A stretch of 64,000 nt of DNA, from NCBI RefSeq assembly GCF_026262505.1, contig NC_067207.1, positions 12,244,082-12,308,081 of the forward strand, in the 5' to 3' direction. The position numbers and the translations under genes are program-made. This stretch comes from Trichomonas vaginalis G3. Its lineage: Eukaryota; Parabasalia; Trichomonadida; Trichomonadidae. Positions 54,604-64,000 of the stretch are shown piece after piece (the first letter of the stretch is position 1; each line of letters begins with the position of its first letter). A model generated the notes under the pieces. It was not told where the DNA came from. It saw only the letters and a list, made by a program, of their open reading frames with translations, and did no database searches.

Positions 54604-56163
54604 TTACTTCTTCACTACTTTACTTTGTTCTACTCTTCTTCTTTGGTGTCGCTTTGGTAACTTGCCCTCTGCTTCAAGTTGTTGCATCTTTGCCTCATGT
54701 TCACCTAGTATGTTGTAAATTTCCCATGTCCTTTTTGCCTTTGGGCTCTGGTCGCCCATCTCAGGTAACCTATATCCTAGAAAGATTTTGTCATAGTTTG
54801 TATTTGAGTCTTCGCGTATTGTTTGCATGACTCTTTCCTGAGTTTCCGGTTCAAGCTCTTCAAACAGTGCCTGTCCATATGGAATAAGCTCGTTTCCAAA
54901 TATATGTTTTTGTAGCCATTCTGGTTTTCTTTCCATGTTACCAACTATATCTTTTGTGAATGGGAAAGCTTTTACCCAATCTTTCAGTCTTGCGTCGTTT
55001 ATTTCTGTAGTTGGTTTTATTTTGTCAAGGAACATGTTTTTCAATACTAACATTTCATTTGGTACTGTCCATTTGAGTTTTCTTAAATATTCATCCCTTC
55101 AGTTCATTGTCTGCAAAGTAAGTTTTTAATGACATTTTGTAAACTTTCATTTGCAAGGTCATGTACAATAGGTTCTCTTCCTTCTCTCTCCTAACTTTCT
55201 TTCTAAACTCTTCACCAAATATACCATCTTTATGGTTCTGTGTAGTTCTTTGAGATAAATGTTCTAGAACGTCAGGTGTTATATTTCCATCAGCCATGTT
55301 CATTTCATACTGGTCCAAAATATCTGCATCTTTCATATCTTTCAATGGCATTAAAGCCGCGCTGAAAATATAGCTATATCTGGTTCACCATTGACTTCCA
55401 TTGCGTCTACAACTTCTTGGAATTGTGGTTGTAAGTTTATGAACCACCTATCCGGATTAGCTTTATGACCCCATCTCATTGTAGTTCCATCGTCTGCAGA
55501 AACAAAAGTAGGTTTGTTTCCATCTTGGTTAGGTTCTGAATGAACTTTAAACAATGTTTCATTTCTATATGTTTTCTTGAAATTTAACCTTTTATTTTCA
55601 CCGAGTTCATCCGAAGATTGAACGTTAAATGCTCGTAAGTAAAAAGGGTTGTTGTATTTGTGTACATTTTTTTTCAGTTCTTCCATTCTATGCTGGATAT
55701 TTTCATCTGATGTTGGAGTCTTTTGTATGTCGGCAAACATTTTTCGATATTCTTCTACTATGTCAGCCGAATTTTTTTTAGACTCTTGGAAATATTCCAT
55801 ATTCTCCGCATACTCTTGTTGAGGGTCAAGATTTTTCGGCTGTTCCAAATCTTCATCTAGTTCTGTGAAGTTAGTTTCCAAAGGAGGGACTTGTTCGTTT
55901 CCTTCAGGCTCTTCTAGCTGTTGTTGCTGAACTATTTCTTCCATGTCTGGTTGTATCTGAACTTCTTCCTGTGGAGTTTCTTGTACCTCATCTGGTGGCA
56001 TTTCATATATTCCGAGACCGTTTTTAACAAGTTCCCTATTTAAGCCATCCGCATTCATAACCCTTTCTTCTTTCGTTCCGTCTCTATTTTTTACGCGTTT
56101 CATGAAGATAGTTGAATTATCATTTATCTCTGACACCAAATATCTTGGAGTAAATTCATCCAT
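54604..56163 (-). other. Fossil part: three acidic/helical segments
   Basis: Minus-strand segments at 54604-55053, 55091-55351 and 55351-56163. The last has an acidic Glu/Gln-rich middle (PDMEEIVQQQQLEEPEG) and a folded end (FKVHSEPNQDGNKPTFVSAD). No family is recognised. Confidence 0.35.
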
Positions 56164-56183
56164 GTCATTTGGATGATATGCTA

Positions 56184-57540
56184 TTAAATCATATCCTTAG
56201 CGAGCTTGTATTTTCCAGGTTTGAAATTATATCCCATTTGGTGCTGAACCATAAAGCTAAATAGGTTCGGGTCAGTATTTCCTTCCTTGAACTTTCTAAT
56301 AGCTTCTTTATATCTGTCACTAAAGTCAAGAGTATCTGGGTAACCATAATTTTCCTTAAGCATTTTTAAGAATTCTTGGTTTCCTTGTTCTCTACTTCTT
56401 TTATGTCCTTGCTCTGTTTGTGGTTGTTGCTGTGCAGTGTTTTGAACTGTTGGTTGTGGTGCAGTGTTTTTGAACTGTTGGTTGTGGTGCAGTGTTTTGA
56501 ACTGTTGGTTGTGGTGCAGTGTTTTGAACTGTTGGTTGTTGTGTTGGTTTTGGTGCATGCCTGTGTCTGTGTCCATGTGACGATGTAAATGTTCTAGGTA
56601 GTCCTGGTGCAGGTGCTTCTCTTGGAGGGTTTGGTGGTATATAAGTTCCACCAGCTGGCACATATGTTCCATCTGCAGCATAATGTCCTACCTGACTTTT
56701 CGTTCTTAAGAAAGCATTTACTAGGTCTGTTTTGGTCTGTTGTAACTCTTTTTCTTGACTTTTCACAACAGTTGCTCTAACGGCGTCATAGGCACTTTGA
56801 ACTGCCTGTCTCGTTGCTGCATCTGTTATTTTCGTCATATTTTGTGCTACTTCTTTTAACTCTTTGTCGAAACCTTCAGACTTCAGTTTCTTTCCAGATG
56901 AGAAGTCGTTCACTTGTTTCACCTTACTATGAAGAGCTTCGAAAGCGTTCTTAAAGTCAGCATTTGTTAAAGCTTCATTTGAACTATCTTCATCCGCTTG
57001 TATTTTTGTCCTTATTGACCCTATGAGTTGGGCTGCTTTAGCGTTGGCTTGGGCATCTAACCAGTCATTGTTAGCTTTTATATATTCTGCGCTTTTCATT
57101 GCCTTTTGCATAGCCGCGTCGTTATTTTTACTTTCTTGTGCTAAGTTTTCATACTGTACGGTTTGGTTTTGCAACTGTAAAAGTTTTTCTGCCTTTACAT
57201 TTGCTTCAACTTCCTTTTTATACTCATCGCTATATATTATGTCTTCAGGGCTTTTTGTTTTATCTCTTCATCTTTCAGTATTTTATATTGAGTAGTATGG
57301 TTTTTCAAATTTATGACATCTTGTTCCATTTTTGCTACTTCTGCTGCTTTTTCTGACACTTTTTTCGCATATTCCTCTGTACTTAGTTCTTTCAGTTGTT
57401 CTTCTTTCTTCTTTTTCTCTACGTTAACTCATTGAGTTTCTTTGTGTGTCTGTCATATTCTAGTTTCTTTTCGTTTTCACTTATTTGCTTCTGTATGTCT
57501 ATGTTTGACTTTTCATTGTCTTATTTGATTTTTGAGTGAA
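56184..57540 (-). other. Fossil part: coiled-coil protein with short tandem repeat
   Basis: A long helical, Ala/Lys/Gln-rich region (LAQESKNNDAAMQKAMKSAE and on), then a Pro/Gly-rich stretch and a minisatellite of about 27 bp at 56434-56540 coding QPTVQNTAP-type repeats. A virion scaffold or fibre-like protein is possible. Confidence 0.4.
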
Positions 57541-57610
57541 CTCAAATTCATTTGACTTTGAGGGTTATAGGCTGTTCCGTCTGCAGCTCCACCATAGCCT
57601 GCCATTTTCG

Positions 57611-57808
57611 CTAAAATGCCGCTCTTAAACCTCCACTCTGTGCACCAACAACTCGGTTTAAAAGCATAGGATTGCTTGACATTTGTTGCAACATAGTGGG
57701 GTCATTCATCATTTGTTGTTGCAACTGTTGTTGTGGTGTCAGTTTTACTATTGGATGTTTCAATGCTCTCTTCCTCTTACGTATATTCTTACGTAGCTTA
57801 CGTGGCAT
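57611..57808 (-). other. Fossil part: small basic protein
   Basis: A 65-residue segment beginning MPRKLRKNIRKRKRALKHP, followed by a Gln/Met-rich middle. Its strong basic charge suggests a DNA-binding virion protein, which is inference. Confidence 0.4.
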
Positions 57809-58281
57809 TTTAAGTGAAGTTAAAAAGCGGCTTTTGACAGATGTTTATATGACACTTTTGTTCAGCACAAAAAACTACTCGGTCAAAGTGTTGTCAGTTT
57901 TGTAAAATAACCGTCCTATCTCATTCTATAATGGGGAAAAGGCTTCTCAAAGTATACTTCCTTGGAACGCCTGTAACTTTTCCTGTAGCGACGATAGACC
58001 CTTATTTGTCCGGACAAAGTTATACTATTTTGAGTGCTCTACAAAAAAGTCAACGGCGACGACTCTCAAAAACCGTTGTGTAAAAAGTTTTACCGTTGGA
58101 CAAAAAAGTATATATAGAAAACAAAAAACGTTTATAGTTCATTCAATATTTGAGATGGAACGGTTTGCCAACGGTAACTATTAAATAAAATAAAAAAATA
58201 GAGGGGGTTACCGTTGACGAAAACGGTTTATTTTAAACTTTTCTATGAGTAGTCCGAAAAAAAACAGTTCATTTTTGTCTA

Positions 58282-59253
58282 ATGTACGCGTCTCGAACAG
58301 TGAAGCCCAATTCAATAGAATACTATCTCGAAAAACAAGAAGCTGACACTGCTATTCAGTCTTTAATACAGAACCAAGCTCAGGAGAACTCAAAAGACTC
58401 CCAATTCAAATCGACATCCAATTCGAAGCAATTAAAACTTGACACGAATGTTTTAAAACCACAGCCCGCACGAACAAATACAGCTCTAAGAATAGACCAA
58501 AGAATACCGAACAAAGAGTTGAGGTCAAGATTGAAATTACAATCGGATGAGTATTTTTCCCTTAACAACCAGGGAAATACTCCATATAACCGTATCTACA
58601 CAAATACCGTTAAAGAAACAATAACGGCATACACAAAACTCTGTCAATTGGTCCCCAACCAGGACCAATTGACGGACATTATATGTTCCTACCTTCCCAT
58701 ATTTGCTGAGTGTGTGGAAGGTAGGACATTGTTACAAGCTTGCTTACGTATGCCACCAAATCTCCGTCAACAATTTGCTCAAATTGTACATGAATTTAAA
58801 GCTTTTAACAACGGATACGATGAAGATGAAGTAGCAGATGAATTTGGGGAAGAAAAAACATTTTTCCCCTCATATAATACGCCTGCAACAGTATTTCCTA
58901 CTAATGAATTTCACAACTATTGTGTCGTTCATTTAATTGTTGTGGATATGCCCACAGGTGAAGACATTCTCAGTGGTGACTTCATCGAAGTCTGTATCAA
59001 TACAGAATTGGGAGAAGATGAGTTGCACAAATTCTCCTACGTCGAACATATATTCAAACCAGCACACCAACTCTTTATCGAAACTGAAATAACACTCACA
59101 CAAAATATGTCCATCTCATTTAAATCCAAATCAGGACGTCCATACAGAATTTGGATGAACTACGTCCTCCTCCACTACGCCGACGATGACGAAGAAGAGG
59201 AAGAAGAGGAGGAGGAAGAAGAAGAGTCCTCCGAATTCACACCAGAAGACTAA
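58282..59253 (+). other. Fossil part: right-end gene with acidic tail
   Basis: A plus-strand frame of 323 codons near the right end of the element, transcribed away from the other parts. The middle is helical (LTDIICSYLPIFAECVEGR), followed by a beta-rich segment and a poly-Glu tail near the C-terminus. A TATA-like TATATATAG lies upstream near 58110. I do not recognise the family; the acidic tail recalls histone- or nucleoplasmin-like chaperones only in charge. Confidence 0.45.
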
Positions 59254-59294
59254 CAATTTTCCGAATAAAAACTTCATTTATACTAAACATCTTC

Positions 59295-59327
59295 GGGGCT
59301 AGAAGGGGCGCAGCCCCTGGAAGCCCC
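59295..59327. other. GC-rich nested hairpin at the right end of the fossil
   Basis: Outer arms GGGGC (59295-59299) and GCCCC (59323-59327) enclose inner arms GGGGC (59305-59309) and GCCCC (59313-59317). It is an island of G/C in AT-rich DNA, just before a run of 27 T (59334-59360). It may mark the element's terminus or a transcription end. Confidence 0.7.
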
Positions 59328-59468
59328 ACTACCTTTTTTTTTTTTTTTTTTTTTTTTTTTGAATATCTAAATCCTCTTTCATATTTTATCTTCCTCTGCT
59401 TCCTTTGGGAATCAATGTAAGCTATTCAAATTTTCAATAAAAAATAAAATCAAAAACTCTAAACGTAC

Positions 59469-61724
59469 ATGATGGATAATTTCGAGCTTCTAGAACAGGA
59501 ACTCTCTAAATATATTGTCAAAATTGATGACTATGCAAAGACAAAAAGCATCGGAAAGGGTGGATATGGAAAAGTTGATATCGCAATCGATCAGAAAACC
59601 GGAAAAAAAGTTGCCATCAAAGAATTATTTCTAACAAAGCTTGAAGGCCGCCAATTAAAATTATACTGTCGAGAAACAAGAATCTTAGCAAAATGTAATT
59701 CTATGTTTTTACTCCATTTAAATGGCTTTTCCACTACTCATCCCTACATTATTGTTACAGACTATATAGAAAATGGTTCTCTCTTTGATGCATTGCACCA
59801 TAAAAATGGAGCTCCTCAGCTTACACCTACTAATAAAACAATAATAGCCACTGGAATTGCTCATGGCATGATGTGCTTACATAAAATGGGCATCATGCAT
59901 CGAGACTTAAAATCACTTAATATTCTACTCGATCAAAATCTATATCCAAAGATATGCGATTTCGGAATTTCAAGATTCAAGAATGAAGATACTGTCCAAA
60001 CAAACCAAATTGGTACTCCTCATTGGATGGCTCCAGAACTATTTGAATCCAAAGAGTACAACTACAAAGTTGACGTTCATGCTTTTGCAATTATTTTATG
60101 GGAGCTTCTTACCGAACAAACTCCTTTCAGAGGAAAGAATGCAATGCAAATCATGACTGAAGTTACACGTCTTGGAGAAAGACCATTTATTCCCAAAGGG
60201 ACACCAACACCTTTATCAGATCTCATGAAATTATGCTGGTATCAAACACCAAATGAGCGTCCAAACTTCCAGCAAATCTACAAACTCTTCAAAGAGAAGA
60301 AGATCATGTTTGCTGGGACTGATGAAGAAGCTTTTTCAAAATTCATTCAGATTATCGAGATTGAAGAAGAAAACTCAAAGCGGGAAAAGTTACCAGATAT
60401 CTTAGAAAAGGTTGACCACTCAGAAGAAACAATTGATGACTTAATCGAGCTCATAAGGAAATTCAAGAGAGAAACATTCGATATAACATTGAACAACATT
60501 GTCACGAGAATTACTCCTGATAAATATCAATCATTTTTCACAAAAGTTCAAAATGTGCTTCTTAAGAATCCTCCATTCACTGTTATCTCAAAAGTCATTG
60601 ATGCTTGCGCACAAATTTGCGCAAAAGATACAAAAGCAGTTCATGAATTCGTTTCGGCAGATATTTTACAACACATTCCATTAGGAGAACCGGATATTTT
60701 CATCAGTTTCTCTTTATTATGCGAATATGTTATTCCTTTGTATCCGAATATCCTGTCTGTTGATCAATTGAGATTAATTATTGGAAGAAATCCTTTATTT
60801 ATGTCAAAAGTTGTCCAATTAATTTCATCAATTTTATTATCAGATAAGGGAGCTAAAGACAAAAATGAAATAATTAATCTTCTCTTCCAATCAATCCCAA
60901 CAATCATTGAGAAACAAGACAGTGGTAAATCCATAAAATATCTTTCAAATATCTTCACAACACTCAATGGAAGCTATTTAGAAAGATACAAAGATATTTT
61001 ATCTCAGTTGTTAAAATCAGGAGATATTAGAAGAGTTAATGCATTATACAACTGCTTGCATAATACAGATGATATTTCTCCTAGTGAAGATCTCTTGATT
61101 AAGCATCTTGAGAATCCTGATACAATGAAAGCTGCTCTTTTGTATCTCAGAGAAACAAACAGTACTTTGTTATCTAATAATGTTGTAACAATGCTTTTCA
61201 ACTTATGCATCAATAAGTATTCTGCAATTTTAGCAATTGCTAATTGCTGTGATAATCCAGAAACAGCCAAAAATGTTTTTCAAAAATTGGATTTGCTTAT
61301 TTCTGACAAGTTTGATGCGATCGGAGCTATTCATATCCTTACTGTTTTATCTGAGAGGCATGGATACGCACACCAAATCTTGCAGACAAAAGGTATAGAC
61401 CAGCTCTTTGTAAGAGTATTGAAAGATAGGAGATTGCAATCAATATCAACTATTATTCAATTGATTGCTAATTCCAATGTTGATAATTCAATTGCTGTCA
61501 ATCTAGAAAGCAATAACTTCATCAAAGAACTCATAAATTATGCAACAAATGAGGAATCGCAAGCTTCTCAATATGCTGTTGTAACGTGTTTAGATCTTCT
61601 TGCTGGATTCAATTACACAGAAGATTTCAAACTCGCCAAATCACTTTCAAGGACTATCAATGATGATAACAAAGTGCAGTTGATCTATTCATCTTTCTTA
61701 TCAAAGATGCCAGAAGGATTTTAA
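59469..61724 (+). CDS. TKL-like protein kinase with C-terminal helical repeats
   Basis: The 751-residue protein opens with a complete kinase domain (about residues 22-285): GKGGYGKV glycine loop, VAIKEL (Lys51), HRDLKSLNILL catalytic loop, DFG in CDFGISRF, GTPHWMAPE activation-loop end, DVHAFAIILWELLT, and RPNFQQI. HRDLKSLN and the overall pattern fit the TKL group, which is expanded in trichomonads and Entamoeba. All catalytic residues are present. The remaining ~460 residues are helical with HEAT/armadillo-like character and probably serve as a scaffold. No signal peptide or membrane helix is seen, so it is likely a cytosolic signalling kinase. The stop TAA overlaps TAAA. The gene converges on the broken gene at 61857. 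Confidence 0.92.
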   Translation: MMDNFELLEQELSKYIVKIDDYAKTKSIGKGGYGKVDIAIDQKTGKKVAIKELFLTKLEGRQLKLYCRETRILAKCNSMFLLHLNGFSTTHPYIIVTDYIENGSLFDALHHKNGAPQLTPTNKTIIATGIAHGMMCLHKMGIMHRDLKSLNILLDQNLYPKICDFGISRFKNEDTVQTNQIGTPHWMAPELFESKEYNYKVDVHAFAIILWELLTEQTPFRGKNAMQIMTEVTRLGERPFIPKGTPTPLSDLMKLCWYQTPNERPNFQQIYKLFKEKKIMFAGTDEEAFSKFIQIIEIEEENSKREKLPDILEKVDHSEETIDDLIELIRKFKRETFDITLNNIVTRITPDKYQSFFTKVQNVLLKNPPFTVISKVIDACAQICAKDTKAVHEFVSADILQHIPLGEPDIFISFSLLCEYVIPLYPNILSVDQLRLIIGRNPLFMSKVVQLISSILLSDKGAKDKNEIINLLFQSIPTIIEKQDSGKSIKYLSNIFTTLNGSYLERYKDILSQLLKSGDIRRVNALYNCLHNTDDISPSEDLLIKHLENPDTMKAALLYLRETNSTLLSNNVVTMLFNLCINKYSAILAIANCCDNPETAKNVFQKLDLLISDKFDAIGAIHILTVLSERHGYAHQILQTKGIDQLFVRVLKDRRLQSISTIIQLIANSNVDNSIAVNLESNNFIKELINYATNEESQASQYAVVTCLDLLAGFNYTEDFKLAKSLSRTINDDNKVQLIYSSFLSKMPEGF

Positions 61725-61856
61725 ATATTATTGTATGTTAAACATATTTTAAACTATCTTTATACACAATATCGAATTTCCCTTATATAGTGTTGTGTTT
61801 CTAATCATATGCTCTTTTCCATAAATACATTGTATGTTTTCTTAAATTTATGAAAA

Positions 61857-62890
61857 TTATTTTTTAGAAAACAATATAGGGATAAATAGTTCTACAGATT
61901 TTCTATAAATAATACATCTTAAGTACTGATTAGGATATTTAGAACAGTTATATTTACCATCTTTATTCTTGAATAAATTATTATAAAAGAAATTTAAGTC
62001 TAAAATGCATTTTTCATATTTTGCATGATCTAGAGAATTAACAAAAGAAATTGTTTCCATATCATTTGTATTAACAGAACTGTAACCATTAGATTTACAT
62101 ATTGTAGCATTATCAATATTACAATTTTTAACAATCATTTCGCCTAAAAAACAACAAAATAAGGGACTACAAATGTTATTCAAAATGGCACAATCTGAAA
62201 AGGTTCCTGTCATTGATGAAAAATAGAATAATCCAAACATGTTATCATTCATTTTATTACTTAATATATTGCATTTATAAATGATATCATTTTTGCCATA
62301 ATCCTGTCGAATGATACCATAACCAGTTGCTGTATTCCCTTGAAATGTCGAAAAGTGACATTTGTGGTTTTTTTGGGGTATCAATTATATATCCAGAGAA
62401 ATAGTTTGAATTGCATTGGCTTATATTATTATAAGCCATTGATATTAAGCCAAATCGGAGGCTTATGATTCCATGCCCATTTCCTAATTCACCAGTCGAA
62501 AATATTGAGCTCTCAAAAATATAATTCATTGATTCAGAATATGGATCAATTTCACAGTGACAATAATGTCCATTATAATTAGGAGAAGTAAGTTTACAAC
62601 TTTCACAACAAACTCGATATTGAACTATGCTGCAAGAAGATCCATAGTAAAATACTGCTCCTCCATAATTCATCATCGTTTGAAACATTTTTGAATGTGC
62701 ATAAACATTGCAGAAACTGAGCTCCATCTAGCGAATCTAATGAAACTGCACGCTTATTTTGATCAATAAAAGATGCAAAGAATAAGAAAAATTGATTGCT
62801 TCGTTCAGTTTTATATTCCTCATATTTTGATCCATAGTATTTAATCCATAGTTCATTAGGTAAATTACCTATTATTTCATTCTCTTTTTA
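61857..62890 (-). pseudogene. Broken gene of a repeat-rich trichomonad family
   Basis: Three frames in succession carry one protein-like sequence: KYYGSKYEEYKTERSNQFFLF.. to GAQFLQC (about 62890-62705), then YAHSKMFQTMMNYGGAVFYYGSS.. (to about 62375), then CHFSTFQGNTATGYG.. to the stop at 61857. Short repeated turns such as YGGAVFYYG, CxFSxFxGNT and NNISQCNSN are typical of beta-helix-like trichomonad protein families. The frame changes near 62705 and within the T7-G4 run at 62368-62378. No clear start or signal peptide is left. It is probably a pseudogene fragment; the function is unknown. Confidence 0.6.
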
Positions 62891-63294
62891 TACCTATTTA
62901 AAAATATTAAATCATATCATTTTTAAAAAAGTGATGTTACATCAAATTATCATGATTTTTTATTTTACTCTTTATTGGCACTTTTCAACCAGATAAACTA
63001 ATTAAATGATATACCCTCTTAATAAAATGAATGAAATCAAAATAGAAGCTTTCTGTTCTTAATTTTTACAACAAGCATGAAGTGTCATTGAAAATTAACC
63101 ATAAACACCTGAATTGAAGACTATGTTCTTCCTTTTTTTTTTAATTTAAAAATGTTATCCTAAGTTAGTGAATATTAATATAATGGACATTTCCTTCATC
63201 AATATTACTTCACAAATGTCCATTATATGATCTTAAATAAACAATACAAAAAATAATTTAATATTTCAAACAAAAATAAATATAAAACAAAATA
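62891..63294. other. Intergenic region
   Basis: AT-rich. A short inverted repeat around ATGGACATTT (63183-63192) and AATGTCCATT (63215-63224) forms a hairpin near the end of the next gene. No gene is seen. Confidence 0.5.
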
Positions 63295-64000
63295 TCATTC
63301 AGTTTCATGTTTCATCTGATCAATCTTAATTTCATCCTTCAAAAAGTCTGCTACGTATTCAGCCTTAAATATGTAAGGAAGAGCTAACATTGCGACGTAC
63401 AAATCAGTTCTTGTCATGTCCTGATTGTCATCTCTTTTTATAGCGTTTTCTGTCTTTGCCAATCTCGGGAACTTCTTTGTAACAGCGACATAAATTATTG
63501 ATCTCAATTCGACATTTGCAGGGTCATCAACCAAGAATTTCCTTGGAAAAGGAATTTCACCACAAAAAGAATAAACACTTTGGAACTTTCTCAGTTCATA
63601 ATGACAAGCAATTATTGCTTCTGCGATGTTCTTTAACCATTGTGGAGGTTTTATATCCATTGGAACATTTTTAGAAGCATCAATTCCAAACATTCCTGCG
63701 TAAAACGCATTTATATTTCTTCTCATTGTTCTTATCTGTGTTTTTGTCATTAATTCTTCTGCTTGTTGCGTATCAGAAGTTTTCATGTCCAATCTAATTT
63801 GTGCTGAATTAGTAAAGAATCTTCTGAGACCAGAATATGCTTCACTGTGTTCTAATTTCGAAGAAAGAACTTCTGAAGAAAAAGAAGGAGCGAATTCAAG
63901 CATCGAATTCGATAACAAACTTTGAGAAGGAGTTCTATTTCCAAGAGTATCTTTAAGAACAGTTAAAAACAAGTTCTTGTGAGGAGGAGTGAAATCACCA
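63295..64000 (-). CDS. Unrecognised protein, 5' end outside the window
   Basis: The frame is open from the window edge (reading ..DFTPPHKNLFLTVLKDTLG) to the stop at 63295, so at least 235 residues are seen and the start lies beyond. The product is helical and soluble, with a Trp/Pro turn PPQWLKNIAEAIIACHYELRKFQ and a FPRKFLVDDPANVELRSIIYVAV segment. It resembles the helical ends of large regulatory proteins, but I do not recognise the family. Coding character is good throughout. Confidence 0.7.
   Translation of the reverse strand, partial: GDFTPPHKNLFLTVLKDTLGNRTPSQSLLSNSMLEFAPSFSSEVLSSKLEHSEAYSGLRRFFTNSAQIRLDMKTSDTQQAEELMTKTQIRTMRRNINAFYAGMFGIDASKNVPMDIKPPQWLKNIAEAIIACHYELRKFQSVYSFCGEIPFPRKFLVDDPANVELRSIIYVAVTKKFPRLAKTENAIKRDDNQDMTRTDLYVAMLALPYIFKAEYVADFLKDEIKIDQMKHETE

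Larger units (their letters stand above)
48790..59360. mobile_element. Polinton-like virus-like element, broken fossil
   Basis: This ~10.5-kb block lies between the ankyrin pseudogene and the kinase gene. It has virus-like content: an SF3/D5-type helicase segment, capsid-candidate proteins, a long coiled-coil/Gln-rich region, a small very basic protein, and at its right end an oppositely transcribed gene followed by a GC-rich hairpin and a T-run. Most parts lie on the minus strand. I see no B-family polymerase, integrase or packaging ATPase, so it is incomplete or belongs to a smaller Polinton-like group. It is broken, with roughly a dozen breaks. Fragments remain easy to recognise, so it is not very ancient. 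The left end is not resolved. Confidence 0.65.

Overview
The window looks like nuclear DNA of a trichomonad parasite, most likely Trichomonas vaginalis or a close relative. This is inferred from several signs. Genes are intronless and AT-rich. Many starts have an upstream TCAYW initiator. There is a mariner of the Tvmar1 type, an ankyrin gene of the large trichomonad DUF3447-like family, a bacterial-type cysteine synthase, and a high load of DNA transposons and virus-like fossils.

Layout. 1-2.9 kb is AT-rich intergenic DNA with a TTAA-flanked element. 2.9-8.0 kb holds an ArsB/NhaD-type permease, two unrecognised genes and a BTB-like gene with one frame break. 8.1-9.4 kb is a mariner. 9.4-16.1 kb is a giant single-pass surface protein gene, frameshifted once and cut at its 5' end by a short element (16059-16385). 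16.4-20.9 kb holds a Tubby-like protein, a TtcA-family tRNA thiolase and Sec61 alpha. 22.0-23.9 kb is the longer parent of the 16 kb element. 24.8-32.2 kb holds a small membrane protein, cysteine synthase, a beta-propeller/solenoid protein and a carrier-like transporter with one in-frame stop. 32.5-33.3 kb is a Mutator-like element carrying three 120-bp repeats and a perfect three-way-junction palindrome. 34-40 kb holds a DHHC-like protein without the zinc ligands, a young rve-transposase element with long inverted repeats and an apparent 15-bp target duplication, and two Rab GTPases. 41-43.5 kb is a USP7-like deubiquitinase running into an assembly gap. 43.5-47.5 kb is about 30 copies of the same 120-bp repeat, ending in the same element tail and cutting into an ankyrin gene. 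48.8-59.4 kb is a broken Polinton-like element. 59.5-64 kb holds a TKL-type kinase, a broken repeat-family gene and an unrecognised gene running off the window.

The host genes are single transcription units on both strands, without operons. Functional themes are membrane traffic (Sec61, two Rabs, the propeller/solenoid protein, the DHHC-like protein, Tubby) and the cell surface. The most unusual material is in the mobile DNA: two unrelated elements each carry ~120-bp tandem repeats next to structured or inverted ends, and one carries a T-shaped palindrome with the topology of parvovirus telomeres. Several frame breaks in host genes lie in homopolymer runs, so some may be consensus errors rather than true pseudogenes.
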